A DNA stretch of 6,251 nt from Hyphomicrobiales bacterium (GCA_028290085.1 JAQGKN010000217.1:1-6251); one strand, 5' to 3'; shown: positions 1 through 5,946, counted from the stretch's first letter. Notes: generated from the sequence alone by a model not told the origin. Numbers and translations: made by a program.

Positions 1-222
1 ATCCATGTCGATGACGACGGACCGGGCATTCCTGTCGACGAACGCGAGGACGTGTTTCGCCCCTTCTATCGCCGCGACGAAGCGCGCACGCTGGAAGAGG
101 GTTTTGGCACGGGCCTTGGTCTCGCCATCGCGCGCGATATTGCTCGCTCGCACGGCGGAGACATTCAGTTGAGCACGAGCCCACTCGGGGGCTTGCGCGC
201 TACGGTGCGTGTGCCGGTCTGA
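1..222 (+). CDS. Sensor histidine kinase, C-terminal end (5' part outside window)
   Basis: This is the last 73 codons of a two-component sensor kinase, open from base 1 and ending at TGA 220-222. Visible parts of the ATP-binding HATPase_c domain are the G1 box DDDGPGIP (residues 4-11 of the fragment), the F box VFRPFYR (18-24) and the G2 box GFGTGLGLAIA (34-44), followed by the usual RDIARSHGGDI helix-strand and a final strand ending RATVRVPV. This domain binds ATP and supports autophosphorylation of a histidine that lies outside the window. The wording around the G2 box resembles EnvZ-type kinases of alphaproteobacteria, but the sensor and dimerisation domains are missing, so the subfamily is a guess. 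The response regulator may lie upstream. It converges on the TetR-type gene with only 3 bases between stop codons. Confidence 0.93.
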   Translation: MHVDDDGPGIPVDEREDVFRPFYRRDEARTLEEGFGTGLGLAIARDIARSHGGDIQLSTSPLGGLRATVRVPV

Positions 223-225
223 GGT

Positions 226-1059
226 TCAGAGCGTGTGGGCGCGACGCTCCTCGCGTTCTTCTTCCACATCTCTCCAGCGTTCCCGCGTGCGCGGCGTTTC
301 ACGGCTGCGACTCGGGCTGAGCAGCGCACGTGCCAACGAGCGCAATGGCGCTGCGAGCCGGTTCACGTCCTCGGCGCGTGCCACCAGACGCTGGCCGCGC
401 GTCAGCTCACGATCGAGCGCAGCCATGGTGCGGGCATAGGCAGGATCGTCGTCGCGGAACCAGACGTCGAGAACACGTGACCAGGCAAGTACCAACCCTT
501 GCAACTTGATGCTGCCGACGGGGCCTTCAGCGGAAATGTCGGCGGCCTCCAGCATGAAGCGCATCGAATTGACCGCGACCTGATTGAGCGCCACGGCGGA
601 AACCGGATCGCGCCGCGCCCATTCCATCACGCCTTGCAATCCCTCGCGATAGGGCGCCATGGCGTCGAGCCGGCGCATCAGCACGTCAAAAAGGCGCTCC
701 TTGGCGGGCTCAGCGGTGAGATCGTCCGACGTTCCGTCGAGCACGACTTTGTCGATCATGCGCGAGAAGGCGGCGAGGATCGCGCCTTTCGAGGGGAAGA
801 AATCGCGGAAGTCGGAAAGCGTGAGACCGGCGCGGGCCGCGACATCGGTCATGGTGATGTCCTCCCACCGATGCTCGGCGGCGAGTTCAATCAGCGCGAC
901 AATGATCTCCTTGCGCTTGTCCTTGTGGGTGGCATGCGCGCCTGTGTCGGACGGCTCCGGCTCACGGGGCGTGCCCTCATCCATCACGGCTTCCGCCTCG
1001 ACAGCCGCCTTCAGCGGATCGTGGGGCAGCGGCTCGGGATTGGAGTCTTGCGTGGACAT
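226..1059 (-). CDS. TetR-family transcriptional regulator
   Basis: A 277-residue protein with an N-terminal TetR helix-turn-helix. The DNA-binding unit spans about residues 47-100: KRKEIIVALIELAAE, then ITMTDVAARAGLTLSDFRDFF (68-88) and PSKGAILAAF (90-99). The rest is helical, as in TetR ligand and dimer domains, and the segment around 190-220 (LAWSRVLDVW, then DDDPAYARTMAALDREL) recalls the TetR-like protein COQ9. That resemblance is an impression, not a proven relation. The start at 1059 is supported by a perfect AGGAGG (minus strand, 1066-1071) 6 bases before the ATG. It gives an unusual acidic, proline-containing extension of about 45 residues before the HTH, and residues 250-277 form a very charged Arg/Glu tail. 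Both ends are probably flexible. It lies 66 bases downstream of proC on the same strand and could be co-transcribed or use its own promoter (1091-1119). Target genes and ligand are unknown. Confidence 0.9.
   Translation of the reverse strand: MSTQDSNPEPLPHDPLKAAVEAEAVMDEGTPREPEPSDTGAHATHKDKRKEIIVALIELAAEHRWEDITMTDVAARAGLTLSDFRDFFPSKGAILAAFSRMIDKVVLDGTSDDLTAEPAKERLFDVLMRRLDAMAPYREGLQGVMEWARRDPVSAVALNQVAVNSMRFMLEAADISAEGPVGSIKLQGLVLAWSRVLDVWFRDDDPAYARTMAALDRELTRGQRLVARAEDVNRLAAPLRSLARALLSPSRSRETPRTRERWRDVEEEREERRAHTL
229..249 (+). terminator. Small hairpin downstream of the histidine kinase gene (weak terminator candidate)
   Basis: GAGCGT (229-234) and ACGCTC (244-249) can pair into a 6-bp stem with a 9-base GC-rich loop, starting 6 bases after the kinase stop. 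A pyrimidine stretch (TTCTTCTTCC-like, from about 256) follows on the plus strand at some distance. The element lies inside the 3' end of the TetR-type gene, whose codons constrain it, so the pairing may be incidental. Confidence 0.28.
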
Positions 1060-1065
1060 TGGCGG

Positions 1066-1071
1066 CCTCCT
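1066..1071 (-). promoter_or_regulatory. Strong ribosome binding site of the TetR-type gene
   Basis: The minus strand reads AGGAGG, a full match to the Shine-Dalgarno core, 6 bases before the ATG at 1059. It settles the choice of start over the internal Met at residue 26, and so shows that the acidic N-terminal extension is likely translated. Confidence 0.85.
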
Positions 1072-1075
1072 GGAT

Positions 1076-1090
1076 GACGGGCTCCCCGTC
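1076..1090. promoter_or_regulatory. 15-base palindrome upstream of the TetR-type gene (candidate operator or hairpin)
   Basis: The sequence GACGGG-CTC-CCCGTC is a perfect inverted repeat with 6-base arms and a 3-base centre. It sits just upstream of the AGGAGG of the TetR-type gene and directly next to a weak -10-like element (1091-1096). TetR regulators commonly bind short palindromes over their own promoters, so an autoregulatory operator is a reasonable inference. As RNA it would also fold into a tight GC-rich hairpin, so it could instead mark the 3' end of a proC transcript, though no U-run follows it. Confidence 0.45.
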
Positions 1091-1119
1091 TATCTAGTCC
1101 TCGCGGCGCCGACGTCCAA
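1091..1119 (-). promoter_or_regulatory. Candidate weak promoter for the TetR-type gene
   Basis: The minus strand reads TTGGAC (1114-1119), a 17-base spacer, then TAGATA (1091-1096). Each hexamer matches only three of six sigma-70 consensus bases, but the spacing is ideal. The predicted start would fall inside the palindrome at 1076-1090 and leave a leader of about 25 bases that includes the AGGAGG. The layout is coherent but the match is weak. The gene may simply be read through from proC. Confidence 0.3.
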
Positions 1120-1125
1120 GGTGCC

Positions 1126-1959
1126 TCAGCCGGAAAGCTCACCGGCGCGGCGCAGAGCCGCGGCAACGGCGTCGCGCATCAGCGGCTCCATTCCCTCATC
1201 GCCCATCAGAACCTGAAGGGCTGCGGCCGTGGTGCCGCCGGGCGACGTCACGTTTTCCCGCAATGTGCCGGGTTCGAATTCCGGCGAACGATGCATCAAT
1301 TCGCTTGAACCCTCGACGGTGGCGCGGGCCAGCCGCATGGCCAGATCGGCCGGAAGACCGGCGGCTTCACCGGCTCGGGCCAAGCATTCGGCGAGATAGA
1401 ACACATAAGCCGGGCCGGAGCCGGAGACGGCGGTAACAGCATCGATCAGTGCTTCGTCATCAAGCCATTCAACCTTGCCGACAGCGCCGAGCAAGGCCTG
1501 TGCAAGCGCGCGCTGGCGCGCCGTGACCGCCGAATTGGCTGCCACGCCGCTGATGCCACGCCGGATGGCGGCGGGCGTGTTGGGCATGGCGCGTACGATC
1601 GCGCTGGCGCCGGCGAGCCGCGATGCGATGTCGCCTATGCGCTTGCCCGCCAGGATCGAGAGCACGAGCGTGCCGGGGCCGATCAGGCTTGTGAGCGCGG
1701 GAGCTGCGGCATCCAGCATCTGCGGCTTGATCGCGAGCACGAGAACTTCGGGCGGCCCGATGCTGTCAGCGGGAGGATTGAGCGCAATGCCGCGATATTT
1801 GCAGGCGGCGACCAGCTCGTCCTGCGGTGAGGGGTCCAGAACCGTGATGGACGCGCCCGGCATTCCCATGCCGAGCCAGCCTGTCATCATGGCCGCGCCC
1901 ATGCGGCCCGCGCCCACGAGAACGAGGGAGGCAGGTAGGGCGGTCTCGCTCAAGCTCAT
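1126..1959 (-). CDS. proC: Pyrroline-5-carboxylate reductase
   Basis: ProC reduces 1-pyrroline-5-carboxylate to L-proline with NAD(P)H, the last step of proline synthesis, in the cytosol. From the chosen ATG the protein has 277 residues, close to the usual 265-280. Visible features are the N-terminal Rossmann dinucleotide motif VGAGRMG (15-21), LAIKPQ (75-80), the conserved VRAMPNTPA (122-130), VSGSGPAYVFYLAE (178-191) and the family signature LRENVTSPGGTTAAAL (233-248). The frame is open to an ATG at 2025, but those 22 extra residues are basic, lie inside the ybjN-like gene and precede the normal N terminus, so I rejected them. The start at 1959 shares one base with the upstream stop codon (TGATG) and has GAGG 4 bases before it. 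This implies translational coupling with the YbjN-like gene. All key motifs are intact. Confidence 0.96.
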   Translation of the reverse strand: MSLSETALPASLVLVGAGRMGAAMMTGWLGMGMPGASITVLDPSPQDELVAACKYRGIALNPPADSIGPPEVLVLAIKPQMLDAAAPALTSLIGPGTLVLSILAGKRIGDIASRLAGASAIVRAMPNTPAAIRRGISGVAANSAVTARQRALAQALLGAVGKVEWLDDEALIDAVTAVSGSGPAYVFYLAECLARAGEAAGLPADLAMRLARATVEGSSELMHRSPEFEPGTLRENVTSPGGTTAAALQVLMGDEGMEPLMRDAVAAALRRAGELSG

Positions 1960-2459
1960 CAGGCCTCGCCGATTGTTTCGAACATGGCGGTTTCCAACGC
2001 CTCGCGCGCTGTCTTTCCAGCCCACATCACGAATTGGAAGGACTGATAATAGCGCTCGCAGGCGGAAATGGCAGCCTTGAGGACCGCTTCACATTGCTGC
2101 GGGTTTGGCTCGGCCCCTCCCGACAGCACGATGGCGTGGCGGAAGATCACGACGTTCTCCGATTCCCAGAGACCGAAATGGCCGACCCAGAGTTGCTCGT
2201 TGATGAGTGAAACAAGGTTGAGAATTTCGGTGCGGCGGCGATCTGCCACCTTCACATCGAAGGCGCAGGCGACGTGCAGGGCCTCGACATTGGGAAGCCA
2301 GGTGAAGGCAACGTGATAATCGGTCCAGCCGCCTCCGACGGAGATCGAAATCTCGTCGTCGTCCTCGCGGTCGAAACACCATTCGTTACTCGACGCGATG
2401 CGCTCGACAACATCCACAGGATGTTCGGCGCGTTCAAGCTCGAGTTGCATGACGGACAT
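1959..2459 (-). CDS. YbjN-domain protein
   Basis: A 166-residue protein with the look of the YbjN family: an acidic N-terminal part (EWCFDREDDDEISISV, 26-41), GGGWTDYHVAFTWLPNVEALHVACAFD (42-68), then a helix RRRTEILNLVSLINEQLWVGHF (74-95) with the aromatic GHFGLW motif. The C-terminal half is helical (CEAVLKAAISACERYYQ, 123-139). There is no signal peptide or membrane segment, so it is probably cytosolic. YbjN proteins resemble type III secretion chaperones in fold and have been linked to stress and motility phenotypes in enterobacteria, but the molecular function is unclear. I chose Met1 at 2459 because GAGG lies 9 bases before it; Met4 (2450) is a possible alternative. Its TGA overlaps the proC ATG by one base. 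The pairing with proC suggests a shared transcript rather than a shared pathway. Confidence 0.88.
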   Translation of the reverse strand: MSVMQLELERAEHPVDVVERIASSNEWCFDREDDDEISISVGGGWTDYHVAFTWLPNVEALHVACAFDVKVADRRRTEILNLVSLINEQLWVGHFGLWESENVVIFRHAIVLSGGAEPNPQQCEAVLKAAISACERYYQSFQFVMWAGKTAREALETAMFETIGEA

Positions 2460-2594
2460 AGGCAGAAGCCTCGGGAAACTGAGTGCTGAACGCGGTGTGA
2501 CTCTTGGGCGAACGCAGCGACACTCGTTGCAGAAACTTTCCTCCGTCGATTTCGGCTCGACACCGAAAAACCCAACGAATCAGTCTGCTATCCG

Positions 2595-2623
2595 AATATA
2601 CGCAGTTGCGGCAGAACGTCTAA
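2595..2623 (-). promoter_or_regulatory. Candidate promoter of the ybjN-proC transcript
   Basis: The minus strand carries TATATT (2595-2600), five of six bases of the sigma-70 -10 consensus. Exactly 17 bases upstream lies TTAGAC (2618-2623), which is a poor -35 match. It would start transcription about 130 bases before the YbjN-like start codon. The good -10 in a GC-rich genome and its position in a non-coding gap support it; the weak -35 does not. Confidence 0.38.
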
Positions 2624-2724
2624 CTCGACGTCCAACGGCTCGCACGGTCCAAGATTCGTGAGCTCGCGTCTATCGCCCTCACCGCTGTGTCCACAGCCCA
2701 TAGCTTTGCGGCCCCGAGTCATTT

Positions 2725-2750
2725 CGCCGCGCAGTGTAATTTGCGCGGCG
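2725..2750 (-). terminator. Hairpin after the ubiK-like gene (possible terminator)
   Basis: A perfect 9-bp inverted repeat, CGCCGCGCA (2725-2733) and TGCGCGGCG (2742-2750), encloses an 8-base AT-rich loop. It begins 6 bases past the ubiK-like stop codon. On the minus strand the stem is followed by an A-rich stretch, not a U-run, so it is not a classical intrinsic terminator. It may stabilise the 3' end, stop polymerase without a U-tract, or act with Rho. Confidence 0.5.
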
Positions 2751-2756
2751 TTTGCG

Positions 2757-3053
2757 TCAGATCGAAGGATCATTCCCGGTATTTGCGGCCGCACCTGCGT
2801 CACTTCCAGCAAGTTTCATTTCGAGCGCTTCGATACGGGCCGACAGACGGTCGTTCTCGTCACGCGCCAGAATGGCCATGTCACGCACGGCCTCGAATTC
2901 TTCGCGGGTTACAACATCCATGGTCGAGAGCAGACGTTCGATCTGCGTGCGCGCCAGTGTCTCGGCTTCGCGACGCACACCCTGGGCGAGACCAGCCGCA
3001 TCGGTGGCGAGACGCGCCATGTTGTCGAAGAGGGGGCTACGGGTCTGGGGCAT
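2757..3053 (-). CDS. ubiK: UbiK/BMFP (YqiC) family accessory factor
   Basis: A 98-residue protein of the BMFP/YqiC family, now called UbiK, an accessory factor of aerobic ubiquinone biosynthesis that binds lipid and assists the Ubi complex in enterobacteria. The family layout is clear: an N-terminal amphipathic helix MPQTRSPLFDNMARLATDAA (1-20) that continues to about residue 45, a short break, then VTREEFEAVRDMAILARDEN (48-67) and DRLSARIEALEMKL (68-81). The second part is a C-terminal coiled coil that mediates trimers in studied relatives. A short Ala/Gly/Asp tail follows. Length is near the usual 80-100. The Shine-Dalgarno before the ATG is poor (GAGAG-like), so the start rests mainly on family match. 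It is read divergently from lgt. Assignment to the family is firm; its role in ubiquinone synthesis here is transferred by homology. Confidence 0.87.
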   Translation of the reverse strand: MPQTRSPLFDNMARLATDAAGLAQGVRREAETLARTQIERLLSTMDVVTREEFEAVRDMAILARDENDRLSARIEALEMKLAGSDAGAAANTGNDPSI

Positions 3054-3231
3054 CGATCGGATCTCTCGTGAGGGCTCGGTAAGCCGGGCTGCAACAGGTT
3101 TGACATGGGCTTTTCAGCGTCTGCGCGCAAGTGTGGGCGCGCGGCTACGGCTCGCCTTGACGCTGGCGCCCTCCCGTCGCATCACACCGTTTCTATTTCT
3201 GGCCGGACGTTCTGGCTCTGGAAAGGACCCG
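3054..3231. promoter_or_regulatory. Divergent promoter region between ubiK and lgt
   Basis: These 178 bases must carry signals for both directions. On the plus strand there is a perfect TTGACA (3100-3105) and a TTGACG (3157-3162), but neither has a convincing TATAAT at 16-18 bases, so I do not assign a promoter to either. A 7-bp inverted repeat, CAGCGTC (3115-3121) and GACGCTG (3159-3165), flanks a second one formed by GCGCGC at 3123-3128 and 3137-3142. GAAAGGA (3221-3227), 4 bases before the lgt ATG, is its ribosome binding site. A frame in phase with lgt is open through this region but shows no protein character. Confidence 0.5.
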
Positions 3232-4056
3232 ATGCCGACTTTCATCCTGACCTATCCAGTCATTGATCCTGTGCTGATCGAGATTGGCCCTCTGCCGATC
3301 CGTTGGTATGCGCTCGCCTATATCGCCGGGCTCGTGCTCGGCTGGTGGCTGGCGCGCCGCATCGTGGCGCAGGATGTCTTCTGGGGCGGCCGTCCCCGGC
3401 CCAGCGTCATGAGCCTCGACGATCTGCTCGTCTATGCGGCACTGGGCGTCGTTCTCGGCGGCCGTATCGGCTATGTGCTGTTCTACAATCTCGATTTCTT
3501 CCTCGCGCACCCAGCCGAGATCCCGGCGGTCTGGAAGGGAGGCATGTCCTTCCATGGCGGGCTTGCGGGTGCGAGCCTCGGTATCTGGCTGTTCGCGCGC
3601 CGCCACAAAGTGCCGGTGTTGTCGGTGGCGGATGTCTGCTCGGCGGTAACCCCTATTGGTATCCTGCTTGGCCGCATTGCCAATTTCATCAAGCCTGAAC
3701 TGTGGGGCCGCCCGAGCGATGTGCCTTGGGCGATGGTGTTCCCCGATGCTGGCCCCTTTCCGCGTCACCCGAGCCAGCTTTACGAGGCGGCGCTCGAGGG
3801 GCTCGTGCTGCTGCTCGTATTGCAGATCGCGGTTCGCATGGGGGCGCTGCGGCGGCCGGGGCTGACGACAGGGCTTTTCGCCACCGGCTACGGCATCGCG
3901 CGGATCATTTGCGAGTTCTATCGGGAACCTGATCCGCAACTCGGCTTTCTCTTCGGCGGTGCAACCATGGGGATGTTGCTGTCCGTGCCGCTGATCCTTG
4001 CTGGTCTCGCCTTCATCTTCTATGCGCGTCGTCGACGCACGGAACAGATTGCATGA
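3232..4056 (+). CDS. lgt: Prolipoprotein diacylglyceryl transferase
   Basis: Lgt moves a diacylglyceryl group from phosphatidylglycerol to the lipobox cysteine of prolipoproteins, the first step of lipoprotein maturation in the inner membrane. From the chosen ATG the protein has 274 residues with about seven hydrophobic segments (for example 26-39, 66-87, 183-200, 240-264). Conserved residues can be placed against E. coli Lgt: Tyr26 in RWYALAY, His108 in MSFHGGLAG (E. coli His103), Arg148, Asn151 and Glu156 in GRIANFIKPELWG (147-159), RHPSQLYEA (178-186), and Arg224/Glu228 in ARIICEFYREPD. In the signature, the second Asn is Lys154. The frame is open 160 codons further upstream, but that part runs antisense to ubiK, and AGGA 4 bases before 3232 together with the family N terminus fixes the start. 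Its ATGA overlap with the next gene makes it the first gene of a three-gene operon. Confidence 0.97.
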   Translation: MPTFILTYPVIDPVLIEIGPLPIRWYALAYIAGLVLGWWLARRIVAQDVFWGGRPRPSVMSLDDLLVYAALGVVLGGRIGYVLFYNLDFFLAHPAEIPAVWKGGMSFHGGLAGASLGIWLFARRHKVPVLSVADVCSAVTPIGILLGRIANFIKPELWGRPSDVPWAMVFPDAGPFPRHPSQLYEAALEGLVLLLVLQIAVRMGALRRPGLTTGLFATGYGIARIICEFYREPDPQLGFLFGGATMGMLLSVPLILAGLAFIFYARRRRTEQIA

Positions 4057-5171
4057 GCAAGCTTGCTAATATCCTGCGCGAGTCGATTGCCGCCGACGGG
4101 CCGTTGCCGGTCGAGACCTTCATGGCGGTTGCGCTCGGACATCCCGAGTTCGGCTATTACATGACGCGCGATCCCTTCGGCGCGTCGGGCGATTTCGTGA
4201 CTGCGCCCGAGGTGTCGCAGATGTTCGGCGAGCTGATCGGGCTATGGGCGGCCGAGGCGTGGGCGGCGCTGGGCTCTCCCGAGCGCGTGTCGCTGGTCGA
4301 GCTTGGCCCGGGGCGCGGCCCCTTGATGGCTGACGCCTTGCGGGCCGCGCGCGTGGCTCCGGCCTTTTTCGCCGCGCTTGATGTGCATCTCGTCGAAACG
4401 AGCCCGGTGCTGATCGAGGCGCAGCGGCGCACGCTGGCGCGCGCGGGGGTGTCGGTGACCTGGCACAGCGCGCTCGAGGACGTGCCGGAAGGTCCGGCCA
4501 TCGTCATTGCCAACGAATTCTTCGATGCAATGCCGGTGCGCCATTACGTCAAGACGCCGCGTGGCTGGTGCCTGCGTCTCGTCGGGCTGACGGAGACCGG
4601 CGCGCTGGGTTTTGGCGTGTCGAGCGAGCCCGAGCCTCATCTGGTCGCGCAGGCTCCCGATGGCAGCGTGCTCGAAATCAGCCCTACTTCGCACCAGATC
4701 ATGAATGTGCTGGCGCAGCGGATTGCAAAAGACGGCTGCGCCGCGCTGGTGATCGACTACGGCCATGTGGAGACGGGGCTTGGCGAAACCTTGCAGGCCC
4801 TCAAGAACCATCGCTCTGTCGATCCGCTGGCGGAACCTGGGGAAGCCGATCTCACGGCGCATGTGGACTTCGCGGCGCTGACGCGCGCGGCGGTCGCCGC
4901 GGGTGCCGAGGTGCAAGGACCTGCGGCGCAGGGCGAGTTTCTGATGCGTCTCGGGATCGAGCAGCGGGCGACCACGCTCAAGCGAAAGGCCACGCTGGAA
5001 CAGGCGAAATCCATCGATCAGGCGTTCGAACGATTGGTGACGGCGGAAACCTTCGTCGGCCCGGGCGGCGCGAAATCTTTCGGCATGGGCACGCTGTTCA
5101 AGGTCTTGGCGGTTGTGCCGCGCGGAACGCCGCCGCTCCCCGGGTTCGTGCGCGAGGTGCCGAATGTCTGA
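4053..5171 (+). CDS. Class I SAM-dependent methyltransferase, NDUFAF7/MidA family
   Basis: A 372-residue protein of the family that includes mitochondrial NDUFAF7 (MidA), which methylates an arginine of a complex I subunit during assembly. In order: N-terminal helix LANILRESIAADGPLPVETF (4-23), the family block GYYMTRDPFGASGDFVTAPE (34-53) continuing into VSQMFGELIG, the SAM-binding loop LVELGPGRG (81-89), the post-motif strand HLVETSP (112-118), ANEFFDAMPV (153-162), VIDYGH (233-238), DLTAHVDF (266-273), and QGEFLMRLGI (293-302). All are intact. No signal or membrane segment is seen, so it is cytosolic. Its ATG lies inside the lgt stop (ATGA), indicating translational coupling. The substrate in bacteria is not established. 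A complex I role here is inferred from the eukaryotic relative and fits the respiratory gene UbiK nearby. Confidence 0.93.
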   Translation: MSKLANILRESIAADGPLPVETFMAVALGHPEFGYYMTRDPFGASGDFVTAPEVSQMFGELIGLWAAEAWAALGSPERVSLVELGPGRGPLMADALRAARVAPAFFAALDVHLVETSPVLIEAQRRTLARAGVSVTWHSALEDVPEGPAIVIANEFFDAMPVRHYVKTPRGWCLRLVGLTETGALGFGVSSEPEPHLVAQAPDGSVLEISPTSHQIMNVLAQRIAKDGCAALVIDYGHVETGLGETLQALKNHRSVDPLAEPGEADLTAHVDFAALTRAAVAAGAEVQGPAAQGEFLMRLGIEQRATTLKRKATLEQAKSIDQAFERLVTAETFVGPGGAKSFGMGTLFKVLAVVPRGTPPLPGFVREVPNV

Positions 5172-5946
5172 GGCGATAGAGCATGCCCTTCGCGCCGAAG
5201 CACTTGAGTTTCCGGGCGTGCGCCACGCCTTTTTCACCCGTCAGGGCGGCGTGTCGGATGGCGTCTATGCCAGCCTGAACGGCGGCGCTGGATCGCGCGA
5301 CGAACCGCGTGCCGTCGCTGAAAACAGGGCGCGCATGGCTGCTGGGCTCGGTGTCGAACCCAGTCGTTTCCTAGTGCCTTACCTCGTGCATTCGCCCGAC
5401 TGCGCGATTGTCGATGCGCCCTTCGCCGACGATGCGCGCCCGCCCTGCGATGCGCTGGTGACGCGCACGCGCGGGCTTGCGCTCGGTGTGACGGGAGCCG
5501 ATTGCGGCATTCTGCTGTTCAGCGAGGCGCAGGCGGGCGTCATCGGCGCGGCCCATGCGGGATGGAAGGGCGCCTTCACCGGCGTGCTCGAATCAACGCT
5601 GCAGGCGATGGAAGAACTCGGCGCGTCACGTCCCGCGATCCATGTAGTGCTTGGGCCAACGATTGGACGCGAGTCTTACGAAGTAGGCCCGGAGTTCCGA
5701 ACACGCTTCGTCGACGAGGATCGCAAGAACGCGCGGTTCTTCACGCCGTCATCGCGCGAGGATCATGCGATGTTCGACCTCCCCGGCTATATCGGCGCGC
5801 GTGTGCGCGACGCGGGTGCCGGGCATTTCGAAAGTCTCGATCTCGACACTTATGCCGACGAGACGCGCTTCTATAGCTATCGCCGTTCCGTGCATCGCGG
5901 CGAGGCCGATTACGGGCGCCTCGTCGCTGCTATTGCGCTTGTGTGA
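5164..5946 (+). CDS. pgeF: Peptidoglycan editing factor PgeF (laccase-domain, YfiH family)
   Basis: A 260-residue protein of the YfiH/DUF152 multicopper-oxidase-like family. PgeF removes peptidoglycan precursors in which L-Ala is wrongly replaced by L-Ser; related proteins act as purine nucleosidases or oxidases. Visible are HAFFTRQGGVSDGVYASLN (21-39), VHSPD with His76, VTGADCGILLF with Cys114, GAAHAGWKG with His131, LGPTIGRESYEVG (163-175) and TRFYSYRR (234-241). His76, Cys114 and His131 correspond to the conserved metal/active-site triad of YfiH. Two small departures from the common pattern are Leu in place of Gln before VHS and an extra-looking Gly in TGADC. The frame is open from 5113, but GAGG (5154-5157) and the family N terminus favour ATG 5164, which overlaps the methyltransferase gene by 8 bases. 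It is the last gene of the lgt operon. Confidence 0.94.
   Translation: MSEAIEHALRAEALEFPGVRHAFFTRQGGVSDGVYASLNGGAGSRDEPRAVAENRARMAAGLGVEPSRFLVPYLVHSPDCAIVDAPFADDARPPCDALVTRTRGLALGVTGADCGILLFSEAQAGVIGAAHAGWKGAFTGVLESTLQAMEELGASRPAIHVVLGPTIGRESYEVGPEFRTRFVDEDRKNARFFTPSSREDHAMFDLPGYIGARVRDAGAGHFESLDLDTYADETRFYSYRRSVHRGEADYGRLVAAIALV

Larger units (their letters stand above)
2460..2756. other. Intergenic region between ubiK-like and ybjN-like genes
   Basis: These 297 bases hold no open frame with recognisable protein character. Short frames here are unrelated-looking or overlap real genes. From right to left they contain a 9-bp hairpin just past the ubiK-like stop (2725-2750), a candidate promoter for the ybjN-like gene (2595-2623), a small 6-bp hairpin TTTCGG/CCGAAA (2550-2568) in the presumed leader, and the ribosome binding site of the ybjN-like gene. 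The composition looks less GC-rich than in the genes. A leader of about 130 bases would be long, so a small RNA or leader regulation cannot be excluded, but I see no riboswitch that I can name. Confidence 0.6.

Noticed and set aside
499..1077. Plus-strand open frame (192 codons) opposite the TetR-type gene
   Set aside because: The minus strand has a clear HTH and a perfect ribosome binding site; the plus frame has neither.
1960..2025. 22-residue upstream extension of ProC
   Set aside because: It lies within the YbjN-like coding region and precedes the normal Rossmann N terminus; the start at 1959 has a ribosome binding site and the typical stop-start overlap.
2550..2568. TTTCGG/CCGAAA hairpin as a terminator
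   Set aside because: The stem is only 6 bp. On the minus strand the U-run precedes the stem, and on the plus strand A bases follow it, so it does not fit an intrinsic terminator either way.
2588..2812. 74-codon minus-strand frame overlapping the ubiK-like 3' end
   Set aside because: It overlaps the ubiK-like gene out of frame and has no recognisable pattern or ribosome binding site.
2752..3231. In-frame 160-codon upstream extension of lgt
   Set aside because: It runs antisense to the UbiK-type gene, has no Lgt character, and a ribosome binding site and the family N terminus place the start at 3232.
3193..3939. Minus-strand open frame (248 codons) opposite lgt
   Set aside because: Antisense to lgt, very rich in Arg/His/Gln, with no domain-like pattern.
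5113..5163. 17-codon upstream extension of PgeF
   Set aside because: It overlaps the coding end of the methyltransferase gene and reads as an Arg/Cys-rich out-of-frame stretch; GAGG supports ATG 5164.
4242..5237. Long minus-strand open frame (331 codons) opposite the NDUFAF7-type gene
   Set aside because: It is antisense to a gene with intact family motifs. Its Arg/His-rich composition is typical of a GC-rich shadow frame.
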